A stretch of 14,158 bases of DNA from JAEHDI01 sp035455185. GTDB lineage: Bacteria; Acidobacteriota; Terriglobia; Bryobacterales; Bryobacteraceae. Under the pieces are notes generated by a model. That model saw nothing but the letters and a program-made list of their open reading frames with translations, had not been told where the DNA came from and did not search any database. Positions 6,179 through 12,524 of this stretch are shown here, piece by piece (the first letter of the stretch is position 1; each line of letters begins with the position of its first letter). The position numbers and the translations under genes are program-made. Location of the stretch: assembly GCA_035455185.1 (NCBI GenBank), contig DATIFQ010000357.1, forward strand, positions 1-14,158, in the 5' to 3' direction.

Positions 6179-8557
6179 CTATTTTTCTCCGGGCCTCTCC
6201 GGCCACAGTGCGTTCCATCCAGGCTCGGGTACCGGCTTCACCTTTAGGACTTCACAGGCCCTGAGGTGCCGCTCCCAGAGCATCGCCCGCCGGAGACGTG
6301 CCTGCCGGGCCACGCGCTCGGACGCCGCCCTCTCAACGGCCGGCGGGCCGCCCGCGAGCGGCATCAACTCCGCGATCAAGCCACCCAGTCTCTCGCGCTC
6401 GGCAAGCAGCCGCGCAGGATCCATCGTGTACTTCGAGAATCCCGACACGATCTCGGCGTCCACCTTCAATAGCGCCTCGGCTTTCCCGATAAGAGCGGTG
6501 TGGGCTGCGACCGTCCCTCGCGAACGAAGCGCCTCCACCGCGTCGCGCAGCACCATGTGGCTCTCCCAGTCTTCGATGCCATCCCGAATTGCCTCGAAGC
6601 GCAGCGAGGAGATCGGCCCCGGGTAGAACAGCATTCCGTCGCCGTTTGTCGGCCAGCCGTGGCTCCACCCGTCGGCCTTCCAAGGAACGTTCGGGTAACG
6701 CTTCGACGGATCTTTGGCGTAGTTCCGTTCCCAGATGTTGTAACAGTAATACTCGAAGCCGGTGACGCCGTACTTCCACGTCGTCCAGAACAGGACCCGC
6801 GACGCGATCAGCGGATTCTCCACCTGCACGTTCGGATACGGATAGGCAGGCCCGGCCGCCGTGTACCAGTAGAACTCCTCGCCTCTCTTCTGCGACTCCG
6901 CGATCAGATTCACCTGGTCTTCCTGGAGGCTGTACACTTTGCTCCGGCCGCTCACCTGCGGGTCGTAGATATCGACGAACCCGACCAGTTCTTCGCGAGG
7001 AAAGCTCCCGCCGATCATCACCTGCACTCCCGGCAGATGCGCGTGGACGAGGTCGGCGCGCCTGCGCATCTCGTTCCACTGGTCCGTCTCATCGCCGATG
7101 TAGACCAGCGTGTAGTCGAGCGCCCCTAGCCTCTTCACCGTCTCGTAGTTCTTCTTGAGCTGTGCGAGTTCCGTGTCCGTACCGGCGAAGTTTCCGCTCA
7201 GATACACCGTGTTCATGCCCTGCCGCAGCAACTCCTCGAGATCTTTCCGGGGCGAGAGGATCTGGGCGTACTGCTCAGTCGGGCTGAATCGATGCTCCAT
7301 GAGGAAGTCGTAGTACTTCCGATACAGACCCGCGTCCGGATCTTCTCCGTGGAAACGCGCTGCGTTGCCCCAAATGAACTGTCCCATCGAGTGAAAATTC
7401 CACTTCTCCGGGATGGCGTACGGCCATACGTTCACCTCAAGCTCCAGGTCCTTGAGCATACGCGCCGAGTCCGCAATCGCGATTTTGCCGCGGTACACCC
7501 CCGGAGACGTACCCGGACGCGTGCGCACAACCACGTAGAACGGCGTATGAACGTGCCGCCGCAGCCTCACCGGCTTTGTCGGCAACAAAGGGTCCGTCGT
7601 CTCATACACCTTGCCGCCGAACATCAGTTCCCGGGTCATCCAGTTGCGCCGCATCGGATAGACGTCCTCGATGAAATAGCTCACGTCGGATGCCGGTATC
7701 GTCTTGCCTTCGGCGCTTACGAGGTCCGACACGTTCAGCCGCACTCCCTCGATGTCCCGCAGCATCGGTTGAACCACGACCTGGAGACCCTCGAACTCGT
7801 TCGCCGCCATCGACATCCGGTATGACGTCCCGTACGATCCTCGGTACCCGAACCTCGTCGAGAGGTCGCAGATGCGTGTCATGCCGTCCGTCATTCCGGC
7901 GACCACCTCATCGCCGTCCAGTTCGAGCACCAGCTTCGGATGCAGCTTGTCGCCGCTGCTGTACGTCGCGGTGGGCACGTCGATCTCCCAAGTGCTGGGT
8001 GTCCTCCGGTCCGGCGGGTCGGCCGGAATGAGCAGCACCCCGTGGTTGGCCGCTTCCCCGGCGATCCATTTCTCTACCAGCGGAGTGATGTTGAACTCGA
8101 TCCACCGGCCGCCTTCCGGAACGCCCAGCGGGAGGAACGGGAAATCTGGCCAGCCCTCGTGCGGCGGAGCGAACAGCTCGACCGAATCAACCGCCCCACG
8201 CCTCCGCCCGTTGCCGTAATCGGTGAGTTCGTCATACGAAATCTGGTTGCCGCCGCTGATCGCCTCATGGCAGAAGATCTCGGTGAACTTGTTCGGCTTG
8301 CGCGCCGAGGGCAGAAAAATCATCAGCCGGGCGCGCGCGAGTGTCCCGCTCAGCTTCGGCAGTTCGAACCTCGCGTGCAGGCTGTTCTGGGATCCGCGCA
8401 GATGAAAGTACCCGTCGTCCGCCTCCGCCGCAGGTCGCGTGTCGACGATCGTCCGTGTCGTGCTCCCCTCGTAACCGTCGACCCCCTGTTGGAGGGTGAC
8501 CATCGAACCCTCGCTGAGCGTGGCTGCCAGGAATAATGGCGCAATACACCGAATCAT
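6179..8557 (-). CDS. Secreted glycoside hydrolase-like protein (DUF4091, GH123-related)
   Basis: A 792-residue protein. The start is fixed by AGGAGA (8565-8570) seven bases before ATG 8557. The N-terminus is weakly signal-peptide-like (MIRCIAPLFLAATLSEG). Residues about 25-215 form a beta-rich module like the DNRLRE/CBM-type domains. Residues about 225-380 form a second beta-sandwich (MSMAANEFEGLQVVVQP, ending ELEVNVWPYAIP). From about 385 a TIM-barrel-like region follows. In GH123 enzymes an Asp-Glu pair after a beta strand acts in substrate-assisted catalysis, and Asp489-Glu490 (YIGDETDQW) is a candidate here. The C-terminal region has the DUF4091 hallmark GMLFYPGPISSLRFEAIRDG at 641-660. 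The substrate is unknown; N-acetylhexosaminides are known for GH123. It follows the permease genes after 96 bases and may have its own promoter. Confidence 0.82.
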   Translation of the reverse strand: MIRCIAPLFLAATLSEGSMVTLQQGVDGYEGSTTRTIVDTRPAAEADDGYFHLRGSQNSLHARFELPKLSGTLARARLMIFLPSARKPNKFTEIFCHEAISGGNQISYDELTDYGNGRRRGAVDSVELFAPPHEGWPDFPFLPLGVPEGGRWIEFNITPLVEKWIAGEAANHGVLLIPADPPDRRTPSTWEIDVPTATYSSGDKLHPKLVLELDGDEVVAGMTDGMTRICDLSTRFGYRGSYGTSYRMSMAANEFEGLQVVVQPMLRDIEGVRLNVSDLVSAEGKTIPASDVSYFIEDVYPMRRNWMTRELMFGGKVYETTDPLLPTKPVRLRRHVHTPFYVVVRTRPGTSPGVYRGKIAIADSARMLKDLELEVNVWPYAIPEKWNFHSMGQFIWGNAARFHGEDPDAGLYRKYYDFLMEHRFSPTEQYAQILSPRKDLEELLRQGMNTVYLSGNFAGTDTELAQLKKNYETVKRLGALDYTLVYIGDETDQWNEMRRRADLVHAHLPGVQVMIGGSFPREELVGFVDIYDPQVSGRSKVYSLQEDQVNLIAESQKRGEEFYWYTAAGPAYPYPNVQVENPLIASRVLFWTTWKYGVTGFEYYCYNIWERNYAKDPSKRYPNVPWKADGWSHGWPTNGDGMLFYPGPISSLRFEAIRDGIEDWESHMVLRDAVEALRSRGTVAAHTALIGKAEALLKVDAEIVSGFSKYTMDPARLLAERERLGGLIAELMPLAGGPPAVERAASERVARQARLRRAMLWERHLRACEVLKVKPVPEPGWNALWPERPGEK

Positions 8558-8653
8558 TCTGCGTTCTCCTTATGAATCCGAAGTGCAGCCCGCACAGAGC
8601 GCACGGAATCGGCTTCACTCCGCCAATAGTAGACCAAAAGGGGAGGAAGTCCG

Positions 8654-9913
8654 CTATTCGTAGCGCAGCGCTTCGATTGGATCCAGGCGCGCAGCCTTGA
8701 TGGCGGGTATCATCCCTGCGACCAAGCCGACAAAAAGCAGCACGCCGGTCGAAACCAGGATGGAGCCTAGCGACAGGCCGAGTTCAACGTTGCCTTTATC
8801 CGGAGCGTCGTCCATGATCGCCCCGAACAAAGGCATCGATCCCAGGGCGAAAGTGGCCACGGCGCCCACCGCAACGCCAAGAAGGCCTCCGATGCCGACG
8901 ATGATCAGCGCCTCGAAAAGGAACTGCTTAAGGATCATGCCCTTGGGGCCGCCGAGAGCCTTTAACACGCCGATCTCGCGCGTCCGGTCGAGCACCGTTG
9001 CCAGCATGATGTTGGCGAGGCCGACGCCTCCGATGCCCAGTGTCAGCGCGCCGACGAAACCCAGAAGCATTCTCGCCGCCATCGACATCGTTTCGATGAT
9101 GTACAGGAACTGGTTGAAAGCCAGAATGAAGATCGCCTTCTCGTCGTTCGGCGAGAAGCGGTGGATCATGCCCAGGGTCGCACGCACATCGCGAATCGCG
9201 CGGTCTCGCACCTGCGGCGAGATCGGAGTCCACACGATGAAGTCGGGGTAGCGGAGGTCCTTGTAGATGGACATTGTGTCGTAGGGGATGAAGATGCAGT
9301 TGTTGTCAGGCGTATTGTAGTTGGCAAGTTGTCCCTTCGCGTCCAGCACGCCAATCACCGTGAAACGCTGACCTTGCAGTGCAATCTCTTCCCCAACCGG
9401 AGGAATGCCGCTGAACATCTCCTTCGCCACCTTCGCGCCGAGCACCGCCACTCGATTCCGTTGCAGGGTGTCTTCCCGGCCGATCCAGCGCCCCGACACC
9501 ATCTGCATGTTCCGGATGTATTGATATTCGTGCCAGACCGCTCGCAGCGTGTACTGCTTCTCGCGGGTGCCCCGAACGACCTTTGTTCCGTACTTGAGCA
9601 GCTCCGGGGACATCGCGCCGACCGTGGGTACCGCCTCGCGGAGCGTCTCGACGTCGCTCAGTTCGAGCCGCACCTCCCGGCCGGAGCGCATGCCACCCGC
9701 TTGCAGGCTCGTCTGGCCCGCCGCCATGATAATCAGGTCCTGCCCGACGGCCTGAAAGCCTTGCAGCAATGCCTGGTCAAATCCGTGACCGTACGACATC
9801 AGCAGAACGAACGAAGCCACTCCCCACGCCAGGCTGAGAATGGTCACCAGCGTCCGGCGCCGGTAAAACCGGAGAGAACTCACCGCTTCCGAGATCTGCC
9901 ACCGCCAGGTCAT
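8654..9913 (-). CDS. MacB/FtsX-type ABC transporter permease (second of tandem pair)
   Basis: A 419-residue permease without its own ATPase domain. One N-terminal helix (about 21-40, LVTILSLAWGVASFVLLM) is followed by a MacB_PCD-type periplasmic domain (about 45-278). Three C-terminal helices follow (about 282-306, 336-358, 384-405). The FtsX coupling helix LDRTREIGVLKALGGPKGMI, expected to contact an ATPase, lies at about 309-328. The terminal motif is AARLDPIEALRYE. The ATG at 9913 is chosen over an upstream open frame to 9943 because GAGG (9921-9924) is seven bases away. That site overlaps the end of the preceding permease gene, whose stop is only four bases upstream, so translation is probably coupled. 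These proteins usually act in mechanotransmission or export from the periplasm. Confidence 0.9.
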   Translation of the reverse strand: MTWRWQISEAVSSLRFYRRRTLVTILSLAWGVASFVLLMSYGHGFDQALLQGFQAVGQDLIIMAAGQTSLQAGGMRSGREVRLELSDVETLREAVPTVGAMSPELLKYGTKVVRGTREKQYTLRAVWHEYQYIRNMQMVSGRWIGREDTLQRNRVAVLGAKVAKEMFSGIPPVGEEIALQGQRFTVIGVLDAKGQLANYNTPDNNCIFIPYDTMSIYKDLRYPDFIVWTPISPQVRDRAIRDVRATLGMIHRFSPNDEKAIFILAFNQFLYIIETMSMAARMLLGFVGALTLGIGGVGLANIMLATVLDRTREIGVLKALGGPKGMILKQFLFEALIIVGIGGLLGVAVGAVATFALGSMPLFGAIMDDAPDKGNVELGLSLGSILVSTGVLLFVGLVAGMIPAIKAARLDPIEALRYE

Positions 9914-9917
9914 GGCA

Positions 9918-11201
9918 TCACCTCTCTTCCCGGAGCGCTTCAACCGGCGTGAGCTCCGACGCCCTCCACGCCGGCGGCAGAGCCGACGCGAGCGCCACCG
10001 TGCCCAACGCAGCCACCGCCAGCAGTGTGTTGCGATAGCTTATGGGCAGCCCCGCGAACATCGCCGGCATCGGCAGCGAGTTAACCGCCGTGGCCAGCGC
10101 GCCCACGACGGCCAGTCCGAGCGCGCCGCTTAGCACCGCCAGCAGCAGGCCCTCGAGGAAGAAGTCCAGTAGGATGCGCCTTTTCGTCGCTCCGAGCGCT
10201 TTTTTCAAGCCGATCTCGTGGGTCCGCTCCGACACCGCCGTCATCATCGTGTTCATGACGCCGACTCCGCCAAGGCTGAGCGTGATGATGGCGATCACCG
10301 CAAGAAAGATCTCGGTGGCGTTGAAAACCGCGCCGAACAGTTCCGCGCTCTTTACCGTGTCCCACATCGGCAGGGCGCTTTCGTCAAGCGGGTCGAAATC
10401 GTGCAGGCGTCCGAGCGCCGTCCGCACCTGACGTTGTGCCCCTTCCCACTCGGTGATCGACAGCGGCCTGTAGACGAGGGTCTCGATTCTGCCTTTCTGA
10501 TAGTCGGACCACTTGGGAGGGCAATCGCGCTCCAGGCTTGTCTTCGGAATCAGGATTTTGTCGTTGTCCCAGCCGTCGTAGCTGCTGTTCTGATTCTTCT
10601 TACTCATCAGCCCGACGACGTGGTACGGATTGCCGTAGATGGACACCTGCCGGCCCAACACATCGCCGCGGTAACCGAACAACTGCTCCTTGACGGAGGC
10701 GCCGAGAACGCACACGCGGCGGGCGTTCTGGTTGTCCTCCCGGTTCAATGTGCGGCCCGTTTCAACGGGAAGGTTTCGCAGTTGCAGGTATTCCGGCGAA
10801 GCGCCCAGCGCCAGAAACAGGCCGGAGTTGAATTCGCTAGTGGCCGCGACCTCGCGCTTGACCTCGCCGGCCACCACCGAGACCAGCGGGCACTGTTCGC
10901 GGACTACCTGTACGTCCTTGTCCCACAGCCGGATGTGGCGCCCAGCTCGCTGGCCGCCCGCCTGCCGCTCGGTGCGGCCTCCCCACACCAGCACGATACT
11001 CTCTCCTAACTGCTTCATATTGTTGCGCTGGCCCTGGCGGAAGCCATCGCAGAGGGCGCTCATCAGCACCAGGGACGCGATGCCCCAGGCAATCCCGAAC
11101 ATCGTCAGGAAGCTGCGCAGCTTGTGGCGCCAGACATTCGCAACCGTTTGCTCGATGAAGCCGTAGATTACGTTGAGAAACCGCATCGAAATTCGGGACA
11201 T
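9918..11201 (-). CDS. MacB/FtsX-type ABC transporter permease (first of tandem pair)
   Basis: A 427-residue permease paralogous to the next gene. It has TM1 at about 31-50 (FLTMFGIAWGIASLVLMSAL), a periplasmic MacB_PCD domain (about 55-290), TM2 at 297-320, a coupling helix SERTHEIGLKKALGATKRRI (about 324-343), TM3 at 346-370, TM4 at 393-412 and the ending ELTPVEALREER. It lacks an ATP-binding cassette, and none lies nearby. ATG 11201 is preferred: TCCC (GGGA on the minus strand, 11208-11211) sits six bases upstream. ATG 11186 and TTG 11213 are alternatives. With the neighbouring permease it could form a heterodimer driven by a MacB/LolD-type ATPase encoded elsewhere and coupled to an adaptor such as the one at 3706-4932. 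An ECF-type promoter sits immediately upstream. Confidence 0.9.
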   Translation of the reverse strand: MSRISMRFLNVIYGFIEQTVANVWRHKLRSFLTMFGIAWGIASLVLMSALCDGFRQGQRNNMKQLGESIVLVWGGRTERQAGGQRAGRHIRLWDKDVQVVREQCPLVSVVAGEVKREVAATSEFNSGLFLALGASPEYLQLRNLPVETGRTLNREDNQNARRVCVLGASVKEQLFGYRGDVLGRQVSIYGNPYHVVGLMSKKNQNSSYDGWDNDKILIPKTSLERDCPPKWSDYQKGRIETLVYRPLSITEWEGAQRQVRTALGRLHDFDPLDESALPMWDTVKSAELFGAVFNATEIFLAVIAIITLSLGGVGVMNTMMTAVSERTHEIGLKKALGATKRRILLDFFLEGLLLAVLSGALGLAVVGALATAVNSLPMPAMFAGLPISYRNTLLAVAALGTVALASALPPAWRASELTPVEALREER

Positions 11202-11221
11202 GCTCGGTCCCAATTCCTTTG

Positions 11222-11247
11222 TACGCTTCGGAGGAGAGAATAGTTCC
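11222..11247 (-). promoter_or_regulatory. ECF-sigma-type promoter for the permease pair
   Basis: On the minus strand, GGAAC (plus 11243-11247) is followed after 17 bases by CGTAC, of which CGTA is plus 11222-11225. Transcription would begin near 11215, giving a leader of roughly 14 bases that still holds the GGGA ribosome binding site of the gene at 11201. The layout matches the element upstream of the adaptor gene (3623-3648). Confidence 0.55.
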
Positions 11248-11286
11248 CGGAAGTCGGATCCGGGCCAGTCTGCTGTCGGTGATAGG

Positions 11287-11652
11287 CTACTGCACTTTTG
11301 TCGCCGAAAAGGTCCCGGCGTAACCGGCGTACTCCCAATTGCCGGTGACCTTTCCGCCGTCGACCTTCCCGGTCAGCTTCAGTTCGCCTTCAAGGCCGCC
11401 TTCTTCATAGACAAGGTGGAACTTCAGTTCGAACTTGCGCTCGCTGTACGTCCCTTTGACATCGGCCCTGTCGGCAAACCTGCCCGTCACCTGCCCGCCA
11501 TCGACCTTAAAGGTCGCGGGCGCCTGGCGGTCGCCGTCGTCGCTGTTGAATGTAAAATTCCAGTTGCCGTCGAGATCGGTCGCGCAAAATGCCGGCACGG
11601 CGGCCAGCAGCGTACAGATCATCAGTGCGAAGACACCAGTCAGTCGGAACAC
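11287..11652 (-). CDS. Small secreted beta-rich (lipocalin-like) protein
   Basis: A 121-residue protein read from GTG 11652, which has an excellent AAGGAGG (11658-11664) five bases upstream. An in-frame TTG at 11673 lies before that site and is unlikely. Residues 1-24 are a signal peptide (MFRLTGVFALMICTLLAAVPAFCA). The mature part starts DLDGNWNFTFNSDDGD and is almost wholly alternating short strands. It has an internal repeat: KVDGGQVTGRF and KVDGGKVTGNW, each closing a strand pair. Small exported proteins with this D-G-W-N start are frequent in acidobacterial genomes and are usually annotated as hypothetical or lipocalin-like. No ligand-binding or catalytic residues are evident. It lies between the dehydrogenase (68 bases) and the permease pair (85 bases), and may be a monocistronic periplasmic protein. 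Confidence 0.78.
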   Translation of the reverse strand: MFRLTGVFALMICTLLAAVPAFCATDLDGNWNFTFNSDDGDRQAPATFKVDGGQVTGRFADRADVKGTYSERKFELKFHLVYEEGGLEGELKLTGKVDGGKVTGNWEYAGYAGTFSATKVQ

Positions 11653-11720
11653 ACATGCCTCCTTTCGGGGCAAACACAGAGTCTATCAGAGGACGGCACC
11701 GGCTTCAGCCCGTGTTTCTG

Positions 11721-12497
11721 CTAGATCGTCATTGCCAGGAAACCACCGTCCACCCGAACAATGGAACCAGTCACGAACGAGGACGCCTTATCCGACGCCA
11801 GGTAAATCGTCGCTCCTACAAGTTCTTCGGATTCGCCGAAGCGGTTCATCGGCGTGTGGCTCATGATCTGCGCCGTCCGCTCTGGAGTCAGGATGCGACG
11901 GTTTTGCTCGGCTGGAAAGAACCCCGGCAGGACAGCATTCACCCGCACTCGATACGGCGCCCACTCGCGCGCCAGGAATTGGGTGATCTGGTTCACCCCT
12001 CCCTTGGTTACGCTGTACGTGAATACCTTCGACAGCGGAGGACCCGACGATGCGGATGAGATGTTGATGATCGATCCGCCCCGGCCCGACTCCACCATCA
12101 CTTTCCCGAACACCTGGCAGGCGAAGAAGACACTCTTCAGATTCACGTCCAGAATCCTTTGCCACTCCGATTCCTGGATCTCGAAAAACGGCGTCGCCGA
12201 GTTGATCCCCGCGGCATTGATCAGAATGTCGACGCTGCCGAGTTCGTCCAGAACCTGCCGGCATGCCGCTTCGAGCGCCGGTTTCTGCGTCGCGTCCGCC
12301 TGGATTCCAAGCGCCTTCCGGCCAAGCCGGCGAATCGATGTCGCGCGATCCTCGGCGCCGTCTTTGTTGTAATCGACAATGGCGACGTCGGCGCCCGCCC
12401 CGGCCAGGCCCTCGGCCATCGCCCCGGCAAGCACGCCGCCACCGCCCACCACTACGGCAACCTTGTCAGTGAGAGAGAAAAGTTCAGTATGTGTCAT
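11721..12497 (-). CDS. Short-chain dehydrogenase/reductase, D-mannonate oxidoreductase-like
   Basis: A 258-residue classical SDR, the usual length. The cofactor loop is VVGGGGVLAGAM at about 16-27; the usual TGxxxGxG is altered, with Val at the Thr position and Ala24 for the last Gly. Asp42 at the end of strand 2 suggests NAD(H). NAAG is at 94-97. The catalytic residues Asn119, Ser148, Tyr161 and Lys165 (YSVTK) are all present. The C-terminal pattern PGFFPAEQNRRILT and the ending GGFLAMTI resemble SDR-type D-mannonate/fructuronate oxidoreductases of the YjmF group. The family is certain; the sugar-acid substrate is a moderate-confidence guess. The gene starts 27 bases after the phosphatase stop, in an AT-rich spacer. 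No good ribosome binding site is visible, so it is probably read through from the upstream gene. Confidence 0.85.
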   Translation of the reverse strand: MTHTELFSLTDKVAVVVGGGGVLAGAMAEGLAGAGADVAIVDYNKDGAEDRATSIRRLGRKALGIQADATQKPALEAACRQVLDELGSVDILINAAGINSATPFFEIQESEWQRILDVNLKSVFFACQVFGKVMVESGRGGSIINISSASSGPPLSKVFTYSVTKGGVNQITQFLAREWAPYRVRVNAVLPGFFPAEQNRRILTPERTAQIMSHTPMNRFGESEELVGATIYLASDKASSFVTGSIVRVDGGFLAMTI

Positions 12498-12524
12498 CGA
12501 TTAAGTTTTTCTATCTTCTCTACT

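Noticed and set aside
9161..9952. Plus-strand 263-codon frame opposite the permease gene, and a similar one at 10218-11009
   Set aside because: Both are antisense shadows of well-recognised permeases, with His/Arg/Val-rich composition and no motifs.
11246..11264. CCCGG/CCGGG inverted repeat considered as a terminator after the small secreted protein gene
   Set aside because: The stem is only five pairs with a nine-base loop and no U-run follows on the minus strand. It overlaps the -35 box of the ECF-type promoter.
11660..11715. GAAAC-N18-CGT on the minus strand before the small secreted protein, as a third ECF promoter
   Set aside because: The -35 is one base off and the spacer is longer than in the other two, so it is not convincing.
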